From Candidatus Aerophobota bacterium (GTDB taxonomy: Bacteria; Aerophobota; Aerophobia; Aerophobales; B3-G15), in NCBI GenBank assembly GCA_030607765.1, contig JAUWJJ010000118.1:1-5008 (forward strand): a stretch of DNA of 5,008 nucleotides. The letters are read 5' to 3'. The notes beneath the pieces were generated by a model. That model saw nothing but the letters and a program-made list of their open reading frames with translations, was not told where the DNA came from and made no database searches. Shown here in pieces: positions 1-4,933 of the stretch. The translations under genes and the position numbers were made by a program. The first letter of the stretch is position 1, and every line of letters begins with the position of its first letter.

Positions 1-134
1 GTTGATTTTCAAGCACGATTTTCACCAACAAGAGCATGAACTTCTCCACCCTTAAGTTCAAAATTTACACCTTTGAGCGCTCTACCACCTCCAAAATTCT
101 TTACTATTTTTTCCGCATTGAAAAGAGTGTTCAT
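1..134 (-). pseudogene. Sugar ABC transporter ATPase (RbsA/MglA type), N-terminus, interrupted in Walker A
   Basis: Reading leftwards from an ATG at 134, 41 codons begin [16 protein letters not shown] and continue through ALKGVNFEL and [10 protein letters not shown]. This is the standard start of the first nucleotide-binding domain of sugar ABC ATPases of the RbsA/MglA/XylG class, which power import through the inner membrane. The Walker A motif should read GENGAGKST. Here it reads GENRA, then TGA (9-11), then KST in the same frame up to the window edge, so two glycines are replaced, by Arg (codon 15-17) and by a stop. Each change is a single base (positions 17 and 11). The start is supported by AGGGAGA at 144-150, nine bases upstream. 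The gene follows the binding-protein gene, as expected for such an operon. It is either a true pseudogene or intact with sequence errors near a contig end; the family call is firm, the inactivation is not. Confidence -1.
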
Positions 135-154
135 ATCGGCTATTCTCCCTAAAA

Positions 155-189
155 ATTTAGGAGGATGGCAATTCACCATCCTCCTAAAT
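155..189 (-). terminator. Intergenic hairpin, probable attenuator between binding protein and ATPase genes
   Basis: A perfect 14-bp stem (155-168 with 176-189) encloses a 7-base loop. On the minus strand the 3' arm is followed by a short T-run (AAATTTTTA), so it resembles an intrinsic terminator placed 16 bases after the stop codon of the binding-protein gene and just before the ribosome site of the ATPase gene. In ABC operons such hairpins commonly cause partial termination or protect the 3' end, so that binding protein exceeds ATPase. The T-run is short, so partial read-through is the likelier role. The role is inferred; the stem is seen directly. Confidence -1.
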
Positions 190-205
190 AAAACCGAATG
201 TTTCT

Positions 206-1216
206 TTAGAAATCGTAGTTATCTATATTTTCAGGTGTAAATATGAGTGGATCTCCTAATACTAAGCTTTTGTTGGCTGCATCGTATTCCGGAATTGTAT
301 CAATACGGTCTTTGAGATCGATCTTTTCACCACTGGTAAAGTGCTTGCCTTCCAGCATTTGGACTGCAGCCCAAATGCTAAGATAACCTAAATTTTCCGG
401 GTCCCATAAGACGAATGCTTTGCATATTCCCTGGTGCACATAATCTTTCATCATACTTGGCACAGTTATTCCAGTTGGTTGAATTAGGCCCTTTTTACCT
501 GCCAGCTTAACAGCTTCAGTAACCCCAGGTGCAGCAGTTGAATTTTCTCCAACTATAACCTTTAGGTTAGGGAATGCTTGAATAACACTCAAACCAACAT
601 CAATTGCTCTTTGTACATCTTCACCTGCATATCTTATAGTGACGAGGTTAACATCAGGATAATTGGCTAATCTCTGTTGTTGAAACATAATCCAGTTATT
701 CAGGTTCCAGGCTGTTGGACCTCCGGAGACTATGGCAAAGTCTCCTTTGTAATCCATAAGCTTTGCAGTTACATCCATTAGAGTATATCCAATATCCTTG
801 GCTCTTGCCTGGTTAACGAATAGTTCTCTAATATCCAGAGCGCCATCTGTATCAGAAGTCATTACAAGTACACCTCTTTCTTTGGCTTTTTTTAGTATAG
901 GAGTAATAGCCGCTGGATCATTGGGCGCAACGATTATAGCGTCAACACCACGTGTTATCAGGTTGTCTATATACTGTATCTGTTCGGGAACACTTGCTGT
1001 GGTAGGACCGGTATAAATGAATTTTATACCTAAATCTTTTTCTGCTCTATTACATCCCGCTTCCATCGCATTAAAATACGGAATACCAATCAGCTTTGGT
1101 ACAAAAGCTATCTTCCATTCGCGAGAAGCTTTTGTAACAAAATCATTAGCAAACGAGCTAACCGTAAGGGACAAAATCAAAACAACAATAAACAAAAACG
1201 CAATTTTCTTATTCAA
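206..1216 (-). CDS. Periplasmic sugar / AI-2-type ABC transporter substrate-binding protein (LsrB/RhaS-like)
   Basis: This 336-residue protein binds a small sugar-like ligand in the periplasm and delivers it to an ABC importer. Residues 1-23 form a signal peptide: KK, a hydrophobic stretch, then SFA before the likely cleavage site. There is no lipobox cysteine, so it should be a soluble periplasmic protein. Residues 36-336 are a Peripla_BP_4 (type I) fold. [13 protein letters not shown] (36-48), [12 protein letters not shown] (68-79), the [11 protein letters not shown] strand (91-101), TSDTD (120-124) and the C-terminal [13 protein letters not shown] (324-336) closely follow LsrB and the rhamnose-binding RhaS proteins. 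Lys41 and the 122-124 aspartates match LsrB ligand residues, but the LsrB Asp-Gln pair is Asn171-Leu172 here and its Pro/Ala pair is Glu224/Ser226. A ligand other than AI-2, perhaps rhamnose or another sugar, is therefore likely. The start is TTG with AGGAGG six bases upstream. The damaged ATPase gene follows. Confidence -1.
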   Translation of the reverse strand: MNKKIAFLFIVVLILSLTVSSFANDFVTKASREWKIAFVPKLIGIPYFNAMEAGCNRAEKDLGIKFIYTGPTTASVPEQIQYIDNLITRGVDAIIVAPNDPAAITPILKKAKERGVLVMTSDTDGALDIRELFVNQARAKDIGYTLMDVTAKLMDYKGDFAIVSGGPTAWNLNNWIMFQQQRLANYPDVNLVTIRYAGEDVQRAIDVGLSVIQAFPNLKVIVGENSTAAPGVTEAVKLAGKKGLIQPTGITVPSMMKDYVHQGICKAFVLWDPENLGYLSIWAAVQMLEGKHFTSGEKIDLKDRIDTIPEYDAANKSLVLGDPLIFTPENIDNYDF

Positions 1217-1228
1217 TGTTTTCCTCCT
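1214..1228 (-). promoter_or_regulatory. Strong Shine-Dalgarno fixing a TTG start codon
   Basis: AGGAGG (minus strand, 1223-1228) lies six bases before TTG at 1214-1216. The next codons, AAT AAG AAA, give the positively charged start of a signal peptide (MNKK). No ATG near this site would leave a complete signal peptide, so TTG is the real start. A TATAAA sequence (1239-1244) could be a -10 element, but I find no acceptable -35 at 15-18 bases, so I do not call a promoter. Confidence -1.
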
Positions 1229-1265
1229 GAACTGTAATTTTATAAGAATTGTTAAAAATTAAAGC

Positions 1266-1290
1266 TTATTTTTCCATCCCATCACCTCCT
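1266..1290 (-). other. Orphan perfect Shine-Dalgarno with three-codon mini-ORF upstream of the binding-protein gene
   Basis: On the minus strand AGGAGGTGAT (1281-1290) is a full complement of the 16S anti-SD. Seven bases after AGGAGG comes ATG GAA AAA TAA (1266-1277), encoding only Met-Glu-Lys. The mini-ORF ends about 50 bases before the real TTG start. It could be a leader for ribosome loading or a translational control element, the stub of a gene lost when the neighbouring mobile element decayed, or chance. The sequence is clear; the function is unknown. Confidence -1.
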
Positions 1291-1304
1291 CCAACTCGGA
1301 AACT

Positions 1305-1316
1305 GGTAAAATTACC
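1305..1316. repeat. Short inverted repeat GGTAA-N2-TTACC, possible operator
   Basis: Two 5-base arms flank a two-base centre, upstream of the binding-protein gene. On the minus strand a TAGAAT -10-like hexamer (1318-1323) directly precedes it, so a repressor site near a transcription start is conceivable. No matching -35 is seen, and the same bases may belong to the recombinase relic reading frame. Weak evidence only. Confidence -1.
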
Positions 1317-1322
1317 GATTCT

Positions 1323-1538
1323 ATGGTGTTAAATTTGGCAAGCAGAGCGCTAAAAATCTTCGAAAGTTCTAAAGTAAACGAAAAAAGAGCCCTGTTAAAT
1401 TTACTACTTCAAAATCCTGTATTAAATAGCAGAAAGCTTTTATTCAAGCTAAAAAGCTCGTTTGATGTTATTGCAAAATGTGGTAAAATTCAAGATTGGC
1501 ACGCCTGGAGGGATTCGAACCCCCGACCCACGGATTAG
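1323..1538 (+). pseudogene. C-terminal remnant of a large serine recombinase, running into tRNA-Arg
   Basis: The plus-strand frame from 1323 encodes about 60 residues resembling the C-terminal end of large serine recombinases (resolvase/recombinase/zinc-ribbon family). Landmarks are NLASRALKIFESS, then NEKRALLNLLLQNPVL, then [13 protein letters not shown]. These enzymes insert and excise phages and integrative elements by a serine nucleophile. The catalytic N-terminus, recombinase domain and zinc ribbon are absent: the frame is open only back to a TAA at 1260-1262, and beyond lies the oppositely oriented binding-protein gene. The last residues, [10 protein letters not shown], are the antisense of the tRNA-Arg 3' half, a known signature of such genes whose end abuts a tRNA. 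I therefore read this as the scar of an integrated element left after deletion. It could not be catalytic. The family call rests on pattern recognition, not a search. Confidence -1.
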
Positions 1539-1573
1539 AAATCCGTTGCTCTATCCAACTGAGCTACAGGCGC
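1497..1573 (-). tRNA. tRNA-Arg (anticodon UCU)
   Basis: A full 77-base cloverleaf is visible on the minus strand. The acceptor stem is GCGCCTG with CAGGCGT, the D arm is GCTC/GAGC, and the anticodon stem ACGGA/TCCGT encloses loop TTTCTAA with anticodon TCT. The T arm is GGGGG-TTCGAAT-CCCTC with one G-U pair, followed by discriminator G and an encoded CCA (1497-1499). It reads AGA (and AGG by wobble) codons. The first pair of the acceptor is G-U instead of the usual G-C, which is tolerable. Its 3' half overlaps the tail of the serine recombinase relic on the other strand, pointing to this tRNA as an integration site. It appears intact and functional. Confidence -1.
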
Positions 1574-1584
1574 AACTTCTTTAG

Positions 1585-1612
1585 ATAGTAATATATTTTA
1601 GCAGACTGTCAA
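1585..1612 (-). promoter_or_regulatory. Candidate sigma-70-type promoter of the tRNA-Arg gene
   Basis: A perfect TTGACA (-35, 1607-1612) is followed after 16 bases by TACTAT (-10, 1585-1590; four of six consensus positions). Transcription would start around 1578, a few bases before the tRNA 5' end at 1573. It lies in the 50-base gap after the radical SAM gene stop codon, so the tRNA can be expressed independently of that gene. Confidence -1.
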
Positions 1613-1623
1613 TCTTAAAATCT

Positions 1624-2541
1624 TTAATAGTAGTAATACCTTCTGTTATCATACAGTTTGTTTTTAATCTTGCTCTTTTTCTCCAAAACCTCTATATACT
1701 TTATTACCTCATTTTGGTGTAGTCCCAAGAAATTTGCAATGTCGGCTACTGTGGCCGGGCGCCTTTTAACCATAGCAAGAATTGTACCTTCCACATCTTT
1801 TTTGTAAGCTTTTTGCTGCTCCCTCTTAAGCTCAGCAATAATCTCACACTTTTCTCCTAAGATATTTTTTGCCTCCTTTAACTCCTCTAAACTCAAGGCT
1901 TGAGCAAATTCCTCTGCTGGGGGACGAACTACAGTATTTAGCTGTATCTTCTCAAGGTTTATATCCTTAATTATCTTTGCTGTTTTCCTTATCTTTTCCA
2001 GGGAATTATTTATCCCTTTAACCAGCATAATCTCCAGCCAGATTTTACCTTTAAATTTTCTGGAAAAACTACTTATTCCAAAGATTACCCTATCAATATT
2101 TAGTGAAGGGTGAGGACGATTTACCTTTTCAAAAACATCTTGACTTACCGCATCCAAAGAAGGAATTACTATATCTGCCCGGGATAGCTCCTCTTGCACC
2201 TGGGGTAGATAAAGCAGGGTTCCATTGGTTAACACTGCCACAGGAATTGAAGTTAATTTCTTTATTCTATCAATCATTTCTCCTATTTTAGAATTTAAAG
2301 TGGGCTCTCCGGAACCGGAAAAAGTGATATAGTCAATTCTTTTCCCTTCCTTAAAAACTTTTTCCAGTTCTTTTAAGATCCCATCAGCCATTATGTATTC
2401 TTTTCTTTGGACTGTTTTATTGGTGGTTTTACCCAGTTGACAATAAATGCAATCAAGACTGCAGGTCTTAAAAGGGATTGTATCTACACCAAGGGAAAAA
2501 CCTAATCTTCTTGAAGGCACCGGTCCAAATATTTGAGACAT
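1624..2541 (-). CDS. Radical SAM protein (COG0731-like) with C-terminal winged-helix-like domain
   Basis: The 305-residue protein should bind a 4Fe-4S cluster and cleave S-adenosylmethionine to start radical chemistry in the cytoplasm; its substrate is unknown. The N-terminus IFGPVPSRRLGFSLGVD (4-20) is typical of this family. The cluster motif CxxxCxxC is Cys27, Cys31 and Cys34, with the usual aromatic Tyr33. FSGSGEPTL (74-82) is the SAM-binding GGE-type segment, and LTNGT (104-108) and PSLDA (127-131) are further barrel strands. Residues about 249-305 look like a small helix-turn-helix domain (TVADIANFLGL, then a recognition-like helix) ending in RRYYYY, which suggests nucleic-acid or partner binding. 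Relatives are the archaeal wyosine-type COG0731 enzymes, but a bacterial role is not established. The ATG start has no good purine-rich site except the GGGG locked in the hairpin at 2551-2579. Length and motifs look intact. It follows the J-domain gene by 57 bases, possibly in the same operon. Confidence -1.
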   Translation of the reverse strand: MSQIFGPVPSRRLGFSLGVDTIPFKTCSLDCIYCQLGKTTNKTVQRKEYIMADGILKELEKVFKEGKRIDYITFSGSGEPTLNSKIGEMIDRIKKLTSIPVAVLTNGTLLYLPQVQEELSRADIVIPSLDAVSQDVFEKVNRPHPSLNIDRVIFGISSFSRKFKGKIWLEIMLVKGINNSLEKIRKTAKIIKDINLEKIQLNTVVRPPAEEFAQALSLEELKEAKNILGEKCEIIAELKREQQKAYKKDVEGTILAMVKRRPATVADIANFLGLHQNEVIKYIEVLEKKSKIKNKLYDNRRYYYY

Positions 2542-2550
2542 TTATCTTTG

Positions 2551-2579
2551 CCCCGTTAGATACTTGTTATCTAACGGGG
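2551..2579 (-). promoter_or_regulatory. Perfect 12-bp hairpin just upstream of the radical SAM start codon
   Basis: Arms CCCCGTTAGATA (2551-2562) and TATCTAACGGGG (2568-2579) pair perfectly around a five-base loop. On the minus strand its 3' arm ends in GGGG nine bases before the ATG of the radical SAM gene, the only G-rich stretch at ribosome-site distance. Folding would hide it. No T-run follows on the minus strand, so it is not a good terminator for the J-domain gene. On the plus strand TTTCCCTTTT follows, terminator-like, but there is no plus-strand gene to end. It could also be one copy of a dispersed palindromic repeat. Confidence -1.
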
Positions 2580-2598
2580 TTTCCCTTTTAAAATTTAC

Positions 2599-2901
2599 TT
2601 ATTGCGATAACCAATCCTGAGAAAATCTTTTCATATCTCGCTCAGGATTATTTTTTTCCACATCTTCTTCCTTAAAAGAAAATTCGCACTGCTCAATGTA
2701 ATTCAAGAGAATCTTGTAAGCTCGATTAATTTGAGCCATTTTTTTCTCTTGTTCATTTTTTTCTTTGTTAGTGTATCTATCCGGGTGATGCTCTTTAGCT
2801 TTTCTGTGGTAAGCTTCTTTTATTTCCTCTAAAGTAGCCTCATCAGGTAAACCAAGTAACTTTCTCGCCCTATCTATCTGTTTAAAATTAAAATTTGTCA
2901 T
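2599..2901 (-). CDS. Stand-alone J-domain (DnaJ-like) co-chaperone
   Basis: Starting at ATG 2899-2901 the protein has 100 residues and is essentially one J domain, which stimulates the ATPase of an Hsp70 (DnaK) partner in the cytoplasm. RARKLLGLPDEATLEEIKEAYHRKAKEHHPDR contains helices I and II and the essential His39-Pro40-Asp41. MAQINRAYKILLNYIE is helix III, and a charged tail (EEDVEKNNPERDMKR) follows. There is no G/F region, zinc finger or DnaJ C-terminal domain, so it is a specialised type III J protein, not DnaJ itself. A TTG at 2920-2922 would add seven residues and overlap the methyltransferase stop, but it lacks a clear ribosome site. The ATG has AGGA eight bases upstream, overlapping the upstream stop codon TAG, so I prefer it. 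The gene lies ten bases after the methyltransferase gene, implying co-translation. Its client is not evident from the sequence. Confidence -1.
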   Translation of the reverse strand: MTNFNFKQIDRARKLLGLPDEATLEEIKEAYHRKAKEHHPDRYTNKEKNEQEKKMAQINRAYKILLNYIEQCEFSFKEEDVEKNNPERDMKRFSQDWLSQ

Positions 2902-2911
2902 TTTTAATTTC

Positions 2912-3541
2912 CTATAAATCAATAACTAATCCGATAAAGGCTCCTTTTAGTATTTTTCGATAGCGCAGATTAGTATAAGTACTGCTACAGTTATTTATGA
3001 GTTTTTTAAGCTCCCTGAAAGAATAAAACCTTGCCCTGCGATAAACACTTTTTTTAAAAAGAGCTTTTAATTTACGCTTAAAGCTCAAAAGGCTCCACCT
3101 GCTTAAAACCCCTAAAAATACTTTTTTCCTCCACACTCTGAAAGCTTCACGCAAGGCCTGTTCAGGTTGAGCTAAGAATTCCAGAGTAGTTATTAAAACT
3201 ACCATATCAAAGGAATTATCCGAAAAAGGTAAGCTGTAGGCATCTCCTTTTATAAATTTGATATCCTTAGCTTTTGCCATACCCCTGGCAACTCTTAGCA
3301 TATCAGGAGAAATATCTATCCCTACTACTTTTAATCCTAAACTATGGAACCAAAAAGAGAAATGTCCTGTTCCACACCCTATATCCAGGATACTTTGCTC
3401 CTTTTTTGGTTTAACTAATCTTAAGGATAGAGCCTTTTCTAACTTATCGACATACTTTCCGTAAGGAGTACTATACCATTTTTCATAATTTTGAGCAGTT
3501 TTGCCTGTATAAAGAGGCTCTAAGGCAAAATTTTGTGGCAT
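2912..3541 (-). CDS. Class I SAM-dependent methyltransferase (Methyltransf_11 / UbiE-like)
   Basis: This 209-residue cytoplasmic enzyme should transfer a methyl group from S-adenosylmethionine to an unidentified small molecule. Motif I is ILDIGCGTG (51-59). The acidic residue at the end of strand 2 is Asp76 in VVGIDIS. GDAYSLPF (99-106) contacts the adenine, and FDMVV (111-115) is the strand 4 motif. The fold core is thus complete. After it, residues 145-190 are unusually basic (KRKLKALFKKSVYRRAR), and a final hydrophobic segment (GAFIGLVIDL) forms the last strands. The start is ATG with AAAGGA (3551-3556) nine bases upstream. The substrate is not readable from motifs; quinone, lipid and secondary-metabolite methylation are all possible. 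The gene is followed after ten bases by the J-domain gene, and is preceded by a 150-base gap with a candidate promoter. Confidence -1.
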   Translation of the reverse strand: MPQNFALEPLYTGKTAQNYEKWYSTPYGKYVDKLEKALSLRLVKPKKEQSILDIGCGTGHFSFWFHSLGLKVVGIDISPDMLRVARGMAKAKDIKFIKGDAYSLPFSDNSFDMVVLITTLEFLAQPEQALREAFRVWRKKVFLGVLSRWSLLSFKRKLKALFKKSVYRRARFYSFRELKKLINNCSSTYTNLRYRKILKGAFIGLVIDL

Positions 3542-3562
3542 TACAGCTATTCCTTTGCCTTT

Positions 3563-3591
3563 TTTATATTTTGGGAAATTAAGAATTTAAA
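3563..3591 (-). promoter_or_regulatory. Candidate promoter for the methyltransferase / J-domain / radical SAM unit
   Basis: On the minus strand TTTAAA (3586-3591) and TATAAA (3563-3568) are separated by 17 bases, matching four and five of six consensus positions. Transcription would begin near 3556, giving a very short leader that already holds the ribosome site, which is a point against it. Two weaker TTGAAA-based pairs lie further upstream, at 3641-3668 and 3625-3653. The region is AT-rich, so chance matches are likely. The rest of the gap at 3542-3691 shows no hairpin or RNA gene. Confidence -1.
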
Positions 3592-3691
3592 GACAGATAG
3601 ATCCCCAGCCAGTTTTATTTACCCAAAGTAGAGATTAACTCTAATACTTTCAAATCTATATCTTTCAAGATCTTCCTGACTAATCTTTATT

Positions 3692-4933
3692 CTATCTTTC
3701 CCTGTGTAAAGTCTCCGGTACCGTAGTTAACAGAGGAATTTTTAAGAAAAGATCAACTGCAACAGGAATAAGAAAAATATAGATAGGACTGATATTTTTC
3801 CATATCAGTCCAGATAGAAGAGGAGCAGGAATAGTAACCAAACCTCCGAAGAGACCCAGTAGACCACTCCATCTTCCCATTTGCTCTATTGGAACAAGTT
3901 CAAGAGTCATAGAATCTGTGACAACTGAGGAGATGAAATAGAAACCAAACAAACCCCCCGCCAGAACCAAAGTTATCGAATTGAGGGAGAAAACAAGCAG
4001 GAAACTGGAGGCATACCATAAAGGTGCCAACAGATAGATAATTTTTTTACGCCCAATTCTATCCGCAAGTTTCCCCAGGGGAATACCGAACAGAAGACGC
4101 ACTATAACCATAGCAATAGTCATTGTTCCTAGTACATATTGATTTGCTCCCTTTACCTGATGGGCAAAAACTTGTAAGAAGGGAACAATCATAGCTAAAG
4201 GAAGCAAGGACAAACAGGAAACGGCAACCCATTTCTTTAAATCGGTACTTTGCTCAAAGAGCTGCTTGAAGTCACCTATGAAACCAAGCTTTACCTTTCT
4301 CTCAGACATTTTTATCCGCTCAGGCTCTCTCAGCTGAGCAGCTACAAAGAGAAAGATGAAACTATATCCTATCAGCCGAATATAGTACAGAGGTCTAATA
4401 CCTTCAACGCTCATTCCTCCAAATTCAGTGATTAAAAAAGCTCCAACCAGAGGAGCTATCAGGGATAAAGCAGATGAAAGAGTATTACAAAGATTCTTGC
4501 CAGTTGATCTATCTTTGTTGGGTAAGGAATCGGCACAGATCACACTACAACCTGTACCTATTAATCTCTTAGAAACCCACCATAGAATCATAGCTGCGAT
4601 AATCGCTTTCCAATTAGGTGCTACTGCATAAACTAACACTGCTCCAGCCATTAATCCTATACCCAGAAGCCAGAATTTCTTAAGTCCGTATTGATCTACC
4701 AGCCACCCCACTGGTGTGGATATCAATGAGCTTACGCCATTACCAATACTCATTATGAACCCAAGCTGAACAGTATTTGCTCCCAAAGCCATCGTATAGA
4801 TAGAATCATACTGATAGGTAAGCTTAGCTAAAAACTCACTTAGTGCAGTTCGAGTAATGGCTATTCTATAGTTCCGTTTTTGTCTTTTAACAAAGTTAGT
4901 AGCTGTGCTGATTGCTTTACCAATACTGTACAT
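3692..4933 (-). CDS. Major facilitator superfamily (MFS) transporter
   Basis: The 413-residue protein is a normal-length MFS carrier of about 12 membrane helices in the inner membrane, probably proton-coupled export or uptake of a small molecule. The hallmark loop motif A appears twice, at equivalent places in the two halves: GWLVDQYGLKK (76-86) and GKLADRIGRKK (287-297). Hydrophobic segments include LGFIMSIGNGVSSLI (57-71), FWLLGIGLMAGAVLVYAVA (87-105), WVAVSCLSLLPLAMIVPF (235-252) and LVLAGGLFGFYFISSVV (322-338). A long polar loop at about 201-234 (LREPERIKMSERKVK) divides the halves. GCSVICADSLPNKDRSTGKN (128-147) and the matching TDSMTLELVPIEQMGRWSG (339-357) are the helix 4-5 type segments. 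It resembles drug/multidrug-type MFS proteins, but the substrate is unknown. The ATG has no close Shine-Dalgarno, and overlaps the stop of an upstream frame as TAATG, suggesting translational coupling. It ends 150 bases before the methyltransferase. Confidence -1.
   Translation of the reverse strand: MYSIGKAISTATNFVKRQKRNYRIAITRTALSEFLAKLTYQYDSIYTMALGANTVQLGFIMSIGNGVSSLISTPVGWLVDQYGLKKFWLLGIGLMAGAVLVYAVAPNWKAIIAAMILWWVSKRLIGTGCSVICADSLPNKDRSTGKNLCNTLSSALSLIAPLVGAFLITEFGGMSVEGIRPLYYIRLIGYSFIFLFVAAQLREPERIKMSERKVKLGFIGDFKQLFEQSTDLKKWVAVSCLSLLPLAMIVPFLQVFAHQVKGANQYVLGTMTIAMVIVRLLFGIPLGKLADRIGRKKIIYLLAPLWYASSFLLVFSLNSITLVLAGGLFGFYFISSVVTDSMTLELVPIEQMGRWSGLLGLFGGLVTIPAPLLSGLIWKNISPIYIFLIPVAVDLFLKIPLLTTVPETLHRER

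Noticed and set aside
798..1262. Two plus-strand open frames (798-1016 and 1017-1262)
   Set aside because: They are antisense to the clearly coding binding-protein gene or its leader and have no family features or ribosome sites.
1239..1267. TATAAA as a promoter of the binding-protein gene
   Set aside because: No reasonable -35 hexamer lies 15-18 bases upstream on the minus strand; AT-rich sequence makes the match likely by chance.
1281..1290. Plus-strand ATCACCTCCT resembling the 3' end of 16S rRNA
   Set aside because: Only ten bases match, with no 16S helix before it; on the minus strand it is simply a perfect Shine-Dalgarno.
1435..1458. AGCTTTT/AAAAGCT inverted repeat after the tRNA as a terminator
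   Set aside because: The 7-bp AT-rich stem with a 10-base loop and no T-run is weak, and it lies within the recombinase relic reading frame.
1500..1538. [10 protein letters not shown] as a conserved protein motif
   Set aside because: These residues come from reading the antisense of the tRNA-Arg 3' half and recur wherever frames run into tRNA genes.
2103..2291. Plus-strand open frame of about 62 codons
   Set aside because: It is the antisense shadow of the radical SAM gene, whose motifs are intact.
2899..2922. TTG start at 2920-2922 for the J-domain gene
   Set aside because: It has no clear ribosome site and would overlap the methyltransferase end; the ATG at 2899-2901 has AGGA at good spacing.
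3258..3464. Plus-strand open frame opposite the methyltransferase
   Set aside because: The minus frame carries SAM motifs; the plus frame shows none.
4250..4631. Two overlapping plus-strand open frames opposite the MFS gene
   Set aside because: Both lie inside the MFS coding region, which has the two motif A copies; no sign of coding on the plus strand.
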